A DNA stretch of 64,000 nucleotides from Thalassolituus maritimus (GCA_913019975.1 CAJWBH010000008.1:1-64000), one strand, 5' to 3'; numbered from the stretch's first letter, positions 46,062-56,313 are shown. The notes: generated by a model from the sequence alone, not told the origin. Numbers and translations are program-made.

Positions 46062-46409
46062 CTAAGGCTGTGTTCTGGCCAGATCAGGCTGGCATTCAAC
46101 CGGACGATTTTTATCAGTCACCAGAATACCGGCAACGTCTTTATCATTCTGTGGTCTGAGTAACAGATAGCCACTCTCACAGAATGCTTCTTTGCCGGAA
46201 GACTTTTCGGATACTTTGACGGAATACTCGGGGCTCAGTGACAATAGCTTGAATTCAGCCACAGTAGCCCGGTCTTTCTCGTCAGGAAATTGAATATAAC
46301 CGTAATGTTTGAGGGCCAGTACAGTAACGATGACACCAACAATAAACCCGATAAAGCTCCACTTCGCTTTGTCCGGTTCGTTGTATTGCTCAGGTGTACT
46401 TTCAGTCAT
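46062..46409 (-). CDS. Membrane-anchored hypothetical protein, 115 aa
   Basis: One membrane segment (WSFIGFIVGVIVTVLALKHYGY) follows a charged cytoplasmic tail, leaving about 75 residues outside, with two cysteines (AFCESGY, VECQPD) that may form a disulphide. The ATG at 46409 has CCGGAGA upstream and lies two bases after ubiX stops, so it is probably cotranscribed with ubiX. Family unknown. Confidence 0.6.
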   Translation of the reverse strand: MTESTPEQYNEPDKAKWSFIGFIVGVIVTVLALKHYGYIQFPDEKDRATVAEFKLLSLSPEYSVKVSEKSSGKEAFCESGYLLLRPQNDKDVAGILVTDKNRPVECQPDLARTQP

Positions 46410-46411
46410 GC

Positions 46412-47032
46412 TTATTTCTCCGGAGATTCGCCCCACAAGGGCATCAGCTTGTGGTCAATGCCGAGTTGATTCAGTATACGCGCGACAATAAAGTCGATCA
46501 GATCATTGATGCTTTTCGGGTCATGGTAGAAGCCAGGGCATGCCGGCATGACCGTCGCTCCCATGCGGGTCAGGGTCAGCATATTCGTCAGGTGTATTTC
46601 AGAAAATGGCGTTTCGCGAGGCACAAGAATCAGTTTACGCCGCTCTTTAAGGGCAACATCCGCCGCTCGCTCGGTCAGATTGTTGCTTGCCCCGGTAGCC
46701 ACCGCTGACAAGGTACCCGTACTGCAAGGACAGATCACCACAGGGCCTGGCTGACCTGACCCCGATGCCCACGGCGCCATCCAGTCTTCCCGGCCGTATA
46801 CCCTGACATCATCCTCATCACAGCCGTAGTATTTCTGCAACTCACGAGCCTGAGCCTGAGGCTTGGCCGGTAGCGTCAGCTCAGTTTCAGTTGCCAAAAC
46901 CAGCAGCGCAGCTTTTGAAAAGATAAAATCAGCACCGACACCCGCAGCAATCAATGCCTGGCCAAGCCGCAACGCATAAGCAGAGCCAGAGGCTCCTGTC
47001 ACTGCAATAAGGATTCGGCCAGCATCAGCCAT
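46412..47032 (-). CDS. ubiX: Flavin prenyltransferase
   Basis: UbiX makes prenylated FMN, the cofactor of the UbiD decarboxylase in ubiquinone synthesis. VTGASGSAYALRLGQAL at the N-terminus is the flavin-binding signature; VICPCSTGTLSAVATGASNNLTERAADVALKERRKLILVPRETPFSEIHLTNML is divided here only for naming: the parts CSTGTLS, LTERAADV and PRETPFS are all diagnostic. The 206 aa are typical. It overlaps mpl by 8 bases, a common linkage. Confidence 0.95.
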   Translation of the reverse strand: MADAGRILIAVTGASGSAYALRLGQALIAAGVGADFIFSKAALLVLATETELTLPAKPQAQARELQKYYGCDEDDVRVYGREDWMAPWASGSGQPGPVVICPCSTGTLSAVATGASNNLTERAADVALKERRKLILVPRETPFSEIHLTNMLTLTRMGATVMPACPGFYHDPKSINDLIDFIVARILNQLGIDHKLMPLWGESPEK

Positions 47033-48392
47033 ACTTTTCCTCCAGAGCCTTGGCTAAACGTCGGGGCATATTATCAAAGCCTCCGTTGGACATCACAAGG
47101 ATACGGTCTCCCGGGCGCGCGTCATTGACGACCGCATCGACTATTTCCGCTGTCGATTGATAAGAATGTGCTGGGGCACGACACGCCCTCACGACATCCG
47201 ACAATGACCAGCTGATATTTTCAGGCTCAAACCAATACGTGCCGTCAGCATCGTTTACCGAGCCCGCCAGTGTCTCTTTGTGAACGCCCGCTTTCATTGT
47301 GTTAGAACGTGGCTCCAGAACCGCGAGCAGACGTCCGTCAGTGTTAGTCAGCTGAGCCTTCGCCCCCTGAAGCGTGGTCGCGATCGCGGTTGGATGGTGC
47401 GCAAAATCATCATATACAGGAATTGCGCCTTCGGGGTTCACAAGCTCCATGCGCCGTTTCACCGATTGGAACTCAGCAAGTGCCTCGGCCGCAACAGCCG
47501 GGCTGACGCCCACATGAAACGCTGCCGCCATCGCCGCCACGGCGTTACTGACGTTGTGAGCGCCAGACAAGCTCCAATGGATGGGATACGCCTCGTCACG
47601 GACAGTCACTTCAAACTGACTGCCATCGGGCGCACTCATCGTCCATTGCCAGTCAGCTCCGGCCGATGAAAAAGTCGTCTGACTACTCCAGCAGCCCATA
47701 GACATCACACGATCAATTGCCTCACAGTCGGCTGGGCGAATGACCTGCCCGCTTTGAGGAATAGTACGGATGACATGATGAAACTGGCGTTCAATCGCCG
47801 CCAGATCAGGGAAGATATCGGCGTGATCAAACTCAAGGTTATTGGCAATAAAGGTTCGCGGGCGGTAATGCACGAACTTTGACCGCTTATCGAAAAAAGC
47901 CGTATCGTACTCGTCTGCTTCGATAACAAAGAAAGGGCTATCTCCCAATGTTGCAGAAGATGTGAAGTTCTCAGGGACACCGCCAATAAGATACCCCGGA
48001 GACATCCCCGCGAACTCAAGAATCCACGCCAGCATACTGGCGGTCGTGGTTTTGCCGTGAGTCCCTGCAACCGCTAACACCCAGCGGCCTTGAAGCACGT
48101 GATCGCCTAACCATTGAGGGCCTGAGGTATAGGGAATACCCCGCTCCAGCACATACTCTACCGAAGCGTTGCCACGTCCCATAGCATTACCAATAACAAC
48201 AAGATCAACATCTTCAGGGATCCCCGCTGGATCAAACCCTTGCGTCAACGCAATGCCCGCCTGCTCCAGCTGATCGCTCATCGGCGGATAGACACCGTGA
48301 TCGGATCCAGACACATCGTGTCCCAAGGCTTTTGCCAGCTGTGCCAGCGACCCCATAAAGGTGCCGCAGATTCCCAGAATGTGAAGCTTCAT
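47025..48392 (-). CDS. mpl: UDP-N-acetylmuramate:L-alanyl-gamma-D-glutamyl-meso-diaminopimelate ligase
   Basis: Mpl reattaches the recycled tripeptide to UDP-MurNAc. The Mur-ligase pattern is clear: LGICGTFMGSLAQLAKALGH, the ATP motif GTHGKTTTASM, EADEYDTAFFDKRSKF and DDFAHHPTAI. I use ATG 48392 (455 aa), because known proteins start close to this point; an in-frame ATG at 48407 adds five residues. It works in the same recycling path as AmpD at 22 kb. Confidence 0.95.
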   Translation of the reverse strand: MKLHILGICGTFMGSLAQLAKALGHDVSGSDHGVYPPMSDQLEQAGIALTQGFDPAGIPEDVDLVVIGNAMGRGNASVEYVLERGIPYTSGPQWLGDHVLQGRWVLAVAGTHGKTTTASMLAWILEFAGMSPGYLIGGVPENFTSSATLGDSPFFVIEADEYDTAFFDKRSKFVHYRPRTFIANNLEFDHADIFPDLAAIERQFHHVIRTIPQSGQVIRPADCEAIDRVMSMGCWSSQTTFSSAGADWQWTMSAPDGSQFEVTVRDEAYPIHWSLSGAHNVSNAVAAMAAAFHVGVSPAVAAEALAEFQSVKRRMELVNPEGAIPVYDDFAHHPTAIATTLQGAKAQLTNTDGRLLAVLEPRSNTMKAGVHKETLAGSVNDADGTYWFEPENISWSLSDVVRACRAPAHSYQSTAEIVDAVVNDARPGDRILVMSNGGFDNMPRRLAKALEEKYG

Positions 48393-48523
48393 CCGTCGAC
48401 CAGTCATCTTACAAAGCGGTTAGTTTACACGGCCACTGCCGTCTCCCCAACAGCCACTGAATTTCCGCACAGATTAAGGTAGTATGCGCCCATTACTTAA
48501 ATCAGGACTATGAGGTTCGGAGC

Positions 48524-49492
48524 ATGCAGCGCCTGCGCACTTTTCTCGACAACCACTGTAAGGATTCAGACGTCGCCAACATTATTGAAGGTCTGACGGT
48601 TACCTGTAAGGATATTTCACATCGCCTGCACCTGGGTGCACTGGCAGGCGTACTTGGCAGCGCCGGACAGGAAAACGTGCAGGGAGAATCTCAGAAGTTG
48701 CTGGATGTGATCTCTAACGACCTCATCAAAGAGTGTCTCGCAGCGATGCCTGCGGTGCGCGGTCTCGCCAGTGAAGAGGAGCCAGATCCGGTTGCCTGTA
48801 ACCCAGAGGGTGATTATCTGGTTCTGTTCGACCCTCTCGACGGATCATCCAACATTGATGTGAATGTCACTGTCGGTACCATCTTTTCTGTACTGAAAGC
48901 AGCACCTGGGGCTGATGGTGGCGACGAAGCTACCTATCTGCAGGCTGGAAATAAGCAGGTTGCTGCAGGTTATGTACTGTACGGCCCTTCGACCCTGCTT
49001 GTGTTCAGCACTGGCGAAGGTGTCCACAGCTTCACCCTGGACCCTCGTATCGGTGAGTTCGTACTGCAACGTGACAACATTCAGGTACCTACTGAAACTC
49101 AGGAGTTCGCCATCAACATGTCGAACCAACGTTTCTGGTTACCGCAGATGCAGAACTATGTAGCCGACCTTCTCAAAGGCGAAGAAGGCCCTCTGGGTAA
49201 GCGATACAACATGCGTTGGATTGCGTCTATGGTGGCTGAGATACACAGAATTCTGACTCGTGGCGGTATATTCATGTACCCGTTCGATAATCGTGATCCT
49301 TCAAAGCCAGGCAAACTCCGCTTGATGTACGAAGGCAATCCGATGAGCATGTTGATCGAGCAGGCTGGCGGTAAAGCCAGCACCGCCTTTGAAGATATTA
49401 TGGACGTTGCCCCTGACGCGATCCACCAGCGTGTGTCTGTCGTTATGGGTTCAGCAGACGAAGTTGAGAAAGCCTGTTCCTACCATAAGTAA
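48524..49492 (+). CDS. fbp: Class I fructose-1,6-bisphosphatase
   Basis: This is the gluconeogenic phosphatase. The metal-binding segment DPLDGSSNIDVNVTVGTIF is intact, and SASMVAEIHRILTRGGIFMYP-like residues follow (here WIASMVAEIHR and GGIFMYPFD). The 322 aa are normal. It is divergent from mpl and stands alone. Confidence 0.96.
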   Translation: MQRLRTFLDNHCKDSDVANIIEGLTVTCKDISHRLHLGALAGVLGSAGQENVQGESQKLLDVISNDLIKECLAAMPAVRGLASEEEPDPVACNPEGDYLVLFDPLDGSSNIDVNVTVGTIFSVLKAAPGADGGDEATYLQAGNKQVAAGYVLYGPSTLLVFSTGEGVHSFTLDPRIGEFVLQRDNIQVPTETQEFAINMSNQRFWLPQMQNYVADLLKGEEGPLGKRYNMRWIASMVAEIHRILTRGGIFMYPFDNRDPSKPGKLRLMYEGNPMSMLIEQAGGKASTAFEDIMDVAPDAIHQRVSVVMGSADEVEKACSYHK

Positions 49493-49518
49493 GCAGCGTT
49501 CTCTCTTCGATGTCTGAC

Positions 49519-51477
49519 TCAGGTGGCTGTACTCTCCAGCCACCTTTCAGTCATCAGGATCAGCCCCTTAAGAGAAATCGGCTTGGCCATATAATCATTC
49601 ATACCACTGGCAAGACATCGCTCTTCAACCTGATCGGTTGTATTCGCGGTACAAGCGATAATAGCCCCACTAAACCCTGCCTCACGCAACTTCTGACTCG
49701 TCTCAAAGCCATCCATTCCCGGCATCTGGCAGTCCATCAACACCAATGAAACGGATTGTTCTTCGACGGCGACTAACGCGGCAGCCCCAGACATCACGGC
49801 GATCACGTCACGATCAGGATGAATCCGCGCTAACATTTTTTCAGCTACTTTGAGGTTCACCTCATTATCCTCAACAATCAGCAGCTTTCCTTTATTGCCC
49901 GACGGGGAGTCCTCACTACTCCCCTCAGCCCCAGAAAAAACCCGACGACCTCCAGAATATAGAGTGCCCGAGGAGTGATCAGGAATTGCGCCCGGCACTT
50001 GATTAACGGGTGCCAATATCACTTCCGGCAAGGTAACTTCGACAATACAGCCTCCACTTTCGTGCTGGCTGAAGGTCAGCTCACCCCCCAGTGCCTTAAC
50101 TACATGCGACGTTATCGTTAAGCCCAGCCCCGCGCCCTCGTATTGGCGGTTAAGATCTGACTCAAGCTGAGTGAAGGGCTCAAGAATGGATGCGTACTCC
50201 GATGCCGGGATGCCAATACCAGTATCAGAAACAGTAATACGTATCCCCGCCCCCTGTGGCGCGATACTGACGGACACAACCCCCTGCAGGGTAAACTTAA
50301 GGGCGTTATCAATCAGGTGCCTCAGTATCTGCCGCAAAAGGCCCGGATAAGTAAGAATAGGTTGCTCACGCAGCTCTCCCTGAATATCGGTGATAAACGA
50401 GAGACCTTGCGACATCGCCCGAGACCTCAGAACCTCAAAGAAAGAATCAAAGTAGTCGCTGAGCAGGCAGTACTCCGGCGCCGCAGCCACGGACTTCTGG
50501 TCGGTATCCGCAACGACCATAATGTCATCAAGAAGCTGACCGAGTTGAACCAGGCTCTGCTCCGCCTGCTCTTTATGCAGCGTAAAGTCGCTTTTCTGCA
50601 TCTCATGATGCATCAGCTCCAGCATTCCCAGAGCACCGTTCAGAGGGGTTCGCAGTTCATGACTCATCATCGCCAGAAACTGACTTTTGGATTCACTCGC
50701 GCTGCGAGCTTTTTTCTGTTCTTCCAGCAGCCTGGCGGTAAACACGCGTTGCTCACTCTGAGCCCGCTCAAGGGCTTCGGCGAGGCGATTACCGCTGTTC
50801 TGTACGCGCCCCAATTCAGCGCCATCCGACTCCTCAATGCGGTTCCAGTAGTCGCCTCCGGAAAGAGACGACAGAAAAGCCGCCGTGCGCTCCAGCGGCC
50901 GCACAATCATCAGAGCAATATATCGGCCAGTCAGCGCCGCCAGCAAGACCACCAGCACGCCAGCAACTACTGATTGATAGAGAATTTCCATCTCCCGGGC
51001 GTGCAGGTAGTGATCCGTCATCGCTATTTCAATCACTGCGAATGTCACGCTTCGCTCTGAGCTTTCTTCGTCCAGCAGCCCTCCCATATCAACCGGGTCC
51101 AGATCGATAACGGTGCGGTTAAGCTCTTTCTGAAAAACACGGAGATCATCGAATTCCAGCTCGTCATAACCTTCAACTGTTCGCTCGATCAGGGGCAGAC
51201 CGAGAGGATCCAGCACCCGAACCGCTGCTATCTCCGGCCTTCCCAGTGCAGCATCCATTAATGGCGCCAGCATCTCATAATTACCCGAGATCACGGGGTA
51301 CTCTGCAGAGGCACTGATACTCTCTACCATCAGACGCACAATCGATTCGCTGTTCTCACCTGCATCTGACCAGCGCTGAGACATGTGCATTGCCGTTAAC
51401 AGCAGTACAGTAATGAACGCCGGCACCGCAGCAAGCACAATAGCCCTACGACGAATAGACCAGTGACTGATCCTCAT
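49519..51477 (-). CDS. Hybrid sensor histidine kinase with receiver domain
   Basis: A membrane segment (about 10-28), a periplasmic sensor region (about 30-165), a second membrane segment (about 168-190) and a HAMP-like linker precede the kinase: H box MMSHELRTPLNG (about 275), N box HLIDNALKF and G boxes DTGIGIP and GAGLGLTI. A receiver follows at about 530-645 with LLIVEDNEVN and LVLMDCQMPGMDG. There is no HPt domain in the protein and no output regulator beside it. It overlaps the upstream binding-protein gene by ATGA, so signal and sensor are coupled. Confidence 0.93.
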   Translation of the reverse strand: MRISHWSIRRRAIVLAAVPAFITVLLLTAMHMSQRWSDAGENSESIVRLMVESISASAEYPVISGNYEMLAPLMDAALGRPEIAAVRVLDPLGLPLIERTVEGYDELEFDDLRVFQKELNRTVIDLDPVDMGGLLDEESSERSVTFAVIEIAMTDHYLHAREMEILYQSVVAGVLVVLLAALTGRYIALMIVRPLERTAAFLSSLSGGDYWNRIEESDGAELGRVQNSGNRLAEALERAQSEQRVFTARLLEEQKKARSASESKSQFLAMMSHELRTPLNGALGMLELMHHEMQKSDFTLHKEQAEQSLVQLGQLLDDIMVVADTDQKSVAAAPEYCLLSDYFDSFFEVLRSRAMSQGLSFITDIQGELREQPILTYPGLLRQILRHLIDNALKFTLQGVVSVSIAPQGAGIRITVSDTGIGIPASEYASILEPFTQLESDLNRQYEGAGLGLTITSHVVKALGGELTFSQHESGGCIVEVTLPEVILAPVNQVPGAIPDHSSGTLYSGGRRVFSGAEGSSEDSPSGNKGKLLIVEDNEVNLKVAEKMLARIHPDRDVIAVMSGAAALVAVEEQSVSLVLMDCQMPGMDGFETSQKLREAGFSGAIIACTANTTDQVEERCLASGMNDYMAKPISLKGLILMTERWLESTAT

Positions 51478-52358
51478 TGATCTGACTCCTGCGACCTTAG
51501 CCTTTTGGCCACGTCAACAGAATCAGGGAGCAACAGGTTAAGCGAACGCCCGACCTGACGATTGAATCCGACACTAAAATAAGGGTTGTAATCAGCCTCA
51601 GGAAAGGTCGCTGCCTCACTGAGACCTTCATTAACTATCTCGGTGAGCCGCTGCACAACATCTTCTGGCGTACTGTAAGTCGATGCCAGCGCTCCCGCCT
51701 TAAGATAGGCTTGCGTCGGGCCAATTAATGGCCGGTTGTGCCGGTAGGAGGTAATCAGAATACTTTTTATATTTTCAGCACTATAGAGATCAGGATCATA
51801 GACACCGATAAGCGCTCTGCTGGACCCAAGCAATTCAACCAACGCATGATTAAGACTGTCGTATTCAGATACAGGGTAAACACGAAGGTTGTCGGCCGAC
51901 ACAAGGCTACTGGCATCACTGGCAACCAAAGCGCCAAACACTTCCTTTTCACCGAATATGGCCTCGGCAAGCGCTAACTGACGCTGCAACGGAGCCTCAG
52001 AATACACGGCACTAGCAACATAAGAGCGGAATTCGCGGTGTTCTGCTCTGGAAAGGTAGGAGGCCACAACAGGGATATTGCCCGGAAGCCTGTCCTCGGC
52101 AATCAGTTGACGTAATGTACTACCGCTGAGAGTGACTATCAGACGGTATTTCTCAAGATTAACCTCTGAGTTCAGGTCAACCAATTCGACGCGTTCGGGG
52201 GTCGCTGTGTCTTTGAGGGAATCCTCCAGCATCTGGGCAAATTTCTGTGCCTGAGCCGTCGCCGAAGGTGCAATCATTGCAATATCAGCATGCGCGGCAA
52301 TCATGCTGCAATAAAGCAACAATGCCCAACATATCCTGATAACTGCTTCCATGCGCAT
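51474..52358 (-). CDS. Periplasmic binding protein, PF04392-like (copy 1)
   Basis: After a signal peptide (ICWALLLYCSMIAAHA) the protein shows the ABC_sub_bind (PF04392) pattern: LIVTLSGSTLRQL, SAENIKSILITSYRHNRPLIGPTQAYLKAGALASTYS, and the C-terminal NPYFSVGFNRQVGRSLNLLLPD. A paralogue lies 167 bases upstream. No permease or ATPase gene is present. It is coupled to the histidine kinase by ATGA, which favours a sensing role. Start at 52358 or 52352. Confidence 0.8.
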   Translation of the reverse strand: MRMEAVIRICWALLLYCSMIAAHADIAMIAPSATAQAQKFAQMLEDSLKDTATPERVELVDLNSEVNLEKYRLIVTLSGSTLRQLIAEDRLPGNIPVVASYLSRAEHREFRSYVASAVYSEAPLQRQLALAEAIFGEKEVFGALVASDASSLVSADNLRVYPVSEYDSLNHALVELLGSSRALIGVYDPDLYSAENIKSILITSYRHNRPLIGPTQAYLKAGALASTYSTPEDVVQRLTEIVNEGLSEAATFPEADYNPYFSVGFNRQVGRSLNLLLPDSVDVAKRLRSQESDQ

Positions 52359-52525
52359 ATCTCTGCCTTGATGATATCCTCAGCGCAGTATAGCGCTTCC
52401 TGATAACAAACGCTTTTATCTATACAAATGAATACTCAATGATATCGCTCACCTCTGACAGACCTGAAAACGCTGTGCCAGACCAGAGCATCGGAACAGA
52501 AAGCAGTTCAGATTATGAGGTGTGA

Positions 52526-53341
52526 CTACCGTAACCGCGAGGTAATTTCAGAAATGTCTTCGGGCAGGACAATATCGAGCGAACGCGCCACCTGCTCATT
52601 CACGGTGACCGAGAAGTAAGGGTTGTACCCCGGGGGAGGGAGCACGTCTGATTCGATGATTTCGACCAGTCGCTTAACGGTATCTGCGAGAGAACTATAA
52701 GTGGTGGCAATAGCACCCGCGCGGATATAGGCCTGATGAGGGCCAACCAGAGGGATGTTCTGGCGATAAGCCGTGATCAGAATATTTTTGATCGTTGATG
52801 GGTTGTACACCCCCCTGTCGAGGGTGCCCAGCAATACATCGTGCTCAGCCAGAGCTTCTTTTAAGGTCCGGTTCAGGCTGTCCTCTGGTTTCCTGGCAAA
52901 CACAGTAAAGTCATCGCCTTGCAGTAATCCAATTTCACGGCTGACCCAGTCAGGCGCTTCATCTGACAGGATCAGCGCCAGACGAGCGTCAGGAAACAGC
53001 AACCTCGTCAGATCAAGCTGGCGCTGCACAGGGGGCTCAGAAAATATCGCACTCTGAATCTTGCTACTGTTAGCCTCAATCGCCTCTCGACGGGTCCAGA
53101 CCACCACGCTTTTCTGCTTACCGCGCCAGCTTTTAGCGGTCGCGTCACCGGCAAGAATGACCAGGTCGTCCTCTCCCACCAGCTCTTCAGAATGAACCTG
53201 CCGTACGGGCTTTCCGATTGCAGAGGAAACTCCCTCGGCCAGTGCTAACAGCGCAGGCGAGTGGTTCTCAGACAATAGCAGAACATCAGCGCGGGCCAGA
53301 GCCGCGCCGAAAAGCAGGATGAAGAATCCCGCTACGCGCAT
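52526..53341 (-). CDS. Periplasmic binding protein, PF04392-like (copy 2)
   Basis: Paralogue of the preceding entry, sharing NIKNILITAYRQNIPLVGPHQAYIRAGAIATTYSS-like text (here divided: ILITAYRQNIPLVGPHQAY) and NPYFSVTVNEQVARSLDIVLPE. A signal peptide (MRVAGFFILLFGAALARA) is present. Its start overlaps the stop of the TonB receptor gene (TGATG), so it is translated right after it. Two close but diverged binding proteins may bind different ligands or form a pair. Confidence 0.8.
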   Translation of the reverse strand: MRVAGFFILLFGAALARADVLLLSENHSPALLALAEGVSSAIGKPVRQVHSEELVGEDDLVILAGDATAKSWRGKQKSVVVWTRREAIEANSSKIQSAIFSEPPVQRQLDLTRLLFPDARLALILSDEAPDWVSREIGLLQGDDFTVFARKPEDSLNRTLKEALAEHDVLLGTLDRGVYNPSTIKNILITAYRQNIPLVGPHQAYIRAGAIATTYSSLADTVKRLVEIIESDVLPPPGYNPYFSVTVNEQVARSLDIVLPEDISEITSRLR

Positions 53342-55632
53342 CAGAATTTAACACCTACCTGAAGGAATCCGAGATACTTATCTTCAATGCGGTTAGTGTT
53401 ATAAGCGATCGGTTCATCATCAATCAAGTGATGCAGAAATGCGCTGGTTTCGAGCTCAAAGCTGTTGAATGCCCACCCTTTTTTCAGATGCGCCTCATAA
53501 CGACGATATGGATTCAGCTCATCGTCATTACCACTGTCATAGCTACGGTGCCAGAAATAAGATTGCGTCAGACGCCAGCTACGGTATTCGAAACTCCAGC
53601 TAAGGTTATGACTAAATTCTGAGCTGAGGCGAGTTTCAACACGGAAAAGGTTTTCTACTTCTCTCACCGACAAAAGTGAAACATCCCCTAACCTGACATC
53701 AGCATCAACATAAGCTCCCGAGTACCAAAGCGAGTGTGCCCGTACCGGATTCCAGGTAAACTGCCAATCAACACCTGATAAATTCATTTCGGTATCTGAG
53801 CTGACATCAGGGGTATTCAAATTGATAGGTGCTGAAATCAGTTGATATAAGTGGTCTCGGTATAACTTGATGTCCATCTCAATGTTCTGAGAAGGCACTC
53901 GACCGTAATACCCCAATTCCCAACTGGTGATACGTTCATGATCAAGCTCTCCATAAGCGCCGTTTTGAGTCTCGAAATAAGTACCCTCTTCTAACCCGAG
54001 ATAGTTCTCCGTCAAATTATCAAGCGTGAGTCGGTAGTCCGGCTCCTGCTCGAGCAAGTCGGGTGAGCGTACCGCCGTTGAATACACCAGGCGCAAACTG
54101 TGCTGGGGAGCGATCAGGAAGTTAGCGGCAACACGAGGCGAAAAAACAGCACTATTCTTGTCTTCGTCCTCGTACATGCCACCAAGGTTGAAGATCAGTT
54201 TATCCAGTGGGCGTATCTCAGCATTCGCAAATACACGCATCAGATCATTACTCACAGTGCCATTAAAGTATGTTTCAGACGTTACTTCATCTCGGCGAAA
54301 GTTCACCCCGGCAACGGTGCGCAGAACATCATTCCACTGGACAGTATCCTGAAACTCTACATCAAACCGACTTTCGTCAAAATCCAACAAATAGTCCCCG
54401 CAAACGGTGGACGCTAGTGTTTGCGCCGCAGTTTGCGGATCCGCCCCACCTTCTGCCAGTAACGCCTGCGCTTCATCAAGATCAGATTGGGAAATGTCGA
54501 AACCACGTTCAAACACCCCCTCTATCTCGGCCTCAACCACTTCAGGGTCTGCAAGACCATAGAAAACCCGAGCGAGCTGCTCATCCGGGAACTTTGACGA
54601 TAGTAAAGCCGATGCCCAATACGGGTCCTGTTGATAAAGCGCCCGCAAAGTTGGAGATAAAGTAACAGCCGGACCGCACTTGCGGAAATCCGTGCGACGC
54701 TTCTCCCTCTGCCAATAAGTTCGCAATTGGGTGGTGTGGCTCGCGGAGAAATCATACTGCCACTGAGCCATCACGAAGCCGCTCTGATTGTCGTCGACCG
54801 GGGCAATCTCATCTTCCCCACGACGCTGGCGGATACGCTGTTTTCCATCTTTGTATGCCGCTTCGACAAGAAGCCGACTCTGATCGGAGAACTGAGTCGT
54901 TGCATTCAGGCTGATAAAGCTATCGCGGCTACCGTCATGTAGGTTGTCCCCTGGCTGAACAGTCTCCTGGCCGAGACGCTCACTACCATCGAAGCCATCA
55001 TCATGCTTACGGGACACGGTCGCGCGATACACCCACTCGCCAAGTTCAGCCGAATGACTGACCTCGTAGTCACGTACTCCCTGGTAACCAGAGCGGGCAA
55101 ACGCGCGAGAGCCCAATGTGTCCGCAGGGTGGAAGGTCACAATGTTGATCACCGCCATAAAGGCATTGGCACCGTATGAAGAGGCGTTTGGCCCACGGAA
55201 CACTTCAATGCGTTGAATGTCTTCAAGCGCAACCGGGATATCTTCCCAGACCACAGAAGCGATACCTGCGCGATATACTGAGCGACCGTCGATCAAAACC
55301 TGCATACGACGCATCAGGTTAGGATTGGACGCGTGATAGGCAATAGAGTCCTGATCACCATGCTTAACGAACATGCCCGGGACAAACCTGAACAGTTCAG
55401 GAACAGTACGCACCCCCCACTGTTCGATATTCTCTGCTGTGATCACAGTCATGCTACCCGGTACCTCCGACCTGGGCTGCTTCAGCCGTGTCGCAGTCAG
55501 TACTTCCGGTACCACAGTGAAGCCGGACAGTTCCGCATCCAGACCCGCATCAGGCAGAAATAAGTCTTCTGCAACTGCTGCATTCATTGCCGTGGCCAGA
55601 ATTGCGACCATTGAGCCCAAATAGCCCTTCAT
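53341..55632 (-). CDS. TonB-dependent outer-membrane receptor, linked to binding proteins and kinase
   Basis: From ATG 55632 a signal peptide (MKGYLGSMVAILATAMNAAVA) is followed by LSGFTVVPEVLTATRLKQPRSEVPGSMTVITAENI-type plug sequence (divided: EVLTATRLKQP, GSMTVITAENI) and a long barrel ending LQVGVKF. The ribosome site AGAGAGG supports this start rather than the one 19 codons upstream. It has FRGPNASSYGANAFMAVINI, typical of TonB receptors. Ligand unknown. First gene of the receptor/SBP/kinase module. Confidence 0.9.
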   Translation of the reverse strand: MKGYLGSMVAILATAMNAAVAEDLFLPDAGLDAELSGFTVVPEVLTATRLKQPRSEVPGSMTVITAENIEQWGVRTVPELFRFVPGMFVKHGDQDSIAYHASNPNLMRRMQVLIDGRSVYRAGIASVVWEDIPVALEDIQRIEVFRGPNASSYGANAFMAVINIVTFHPADTLGSRAFARSGYQGVRDYEVSHSAELGEWVYRATVSRKHDDGFDGSERLGQETVQPGDNLHDGSRDSFISLNATTQFSDQSRLLVEAAYKDGKQRIRQRRGEDEIAPVDDNQSGFVMAQWQYDFSASHTTQLRTYWQREKRRTDFRKCGPAVTLSPTLRALYQQDPYWASALLSSKFPDEQLARVFYGLADPEVVEAEIEGVFERGFDISQSDLDEAQALLAEGGADPQTAAQTLASTVCGDYLLDFDESRFDVEFQDTVQWNDVLRTVAGVNFRRDEVTSETYFNGTVSNDLMRVFANAEIRPLDKLIFNLGGMYEDEDKNSAVFSPRVAANFLIAPQHSLRLVYSTAVRSPDLLEQEPDYRLTLDNLTENYLGLEEGTYFETQNGAYGELDHERITSWELGYYGRVPSQNIEMDIKLYRDHLYQLISAPINLNTPDVSSDTEMNLSGVDWQFTWNPVRAHSLWYSGAYVDADVRLGDVSLLSVREVENLFRVETRLSSEFSHNLSWSFEYRSWRLTQSYFWHRSYDSGNDDELNPYRRYEAHLKKGWAFNSFELETSAFLHHLIDDEPIAYNTNRIEDKYLGFLQVGVKF

Positions 55633-55768
55633 TGCACCCTCTCTGTTATTCTCGTTTTCTACTGTCCCGATTATAGAGTCTTTCTCCATTGGTGGAACTG
55701 ACAGGACACATTAGATAGGTCTATAATCCGCGCCATCTGTTAAAAACTCTCACGTTACAGGAAATACC

Positions 55769-56299
55769 ATGAGCTATAACGCGATTACTGCTGGCAAAGA
55801 CCTGCCAAATGACGTTTACGTTGTGATTGAAATCCCGGCGAACCACGCCCCAATCAAATACGAAATCGACAAAGACATGGACTGCCTGATGGTAGACCGT
55901 TTCATGGCGACGCCGATGTTCTACCCAGCGAACTACGGTTACATCTCAAACACCCTGGCTGACGATGGCGACCCACTGGATGTGCTCGTCGTAACTCCTT
56001 ACCCAGTGGCTCCTGGCTCAGTGATCCGTGCACGTCCAGTTGGCGTTCTGAACATGGAAGACGAAGCTGGTGAAGATGCAAAACTGGTCGCTGTTCCACA
56101 CGAGAAGCTGACCCAGCTGTATAACGATGTAAAAGACATCGACGACGTTCCGCAGCTGCTGCGCGATCAGATCGGTCACTTCTTCGAGAACTACAAAGAC
56201 CTCGAGAAAGGTAAATGGGTGAAAGTGAAAGGCTGGGGTAACGCTGACGAAGCTCGTCAGATGATCCTGGACTCTGCCGAAGCCTATAAAAACGCCTGA
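55769..56299 (+). CDS. ppa: Inorganic pyrophosphatase
   Basis: Soluble family I pyrophosphatase. [24 protein letters not shown] is recognisable through the pieces YPANYGYI and [10 protein letters not shown]; the catalytic aspartates are in place, and [15 protein letters not shown] follows. The 176 aa equal E. coli Ppa. A strong terminator follows at 56314. Confidence 0.97.
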   Translation: MSYNAITAGKDLPNDVYVVIEIPANHAPIKYEIDKDMDCLMVDRFMATPMFYPANYGYISNTLADDGDPLDVLVVTPYPVAPGSVIRARPVGVLNMEDEAGEDAKLVAVPHEKLTQLYNDVKDIDDVPQLLRDQIGHFFENYKDLEKGKWVKVKGWGNADEARQMILDSAEAYKNA

Positions 56300-56313
56300 T
56301 TCTGGCGTGAACA

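Noticed and set aside
52421-52426. LitR-type site before the first binding-protein gene
   Set aside because: A single TATACA without partners; expected by chance.
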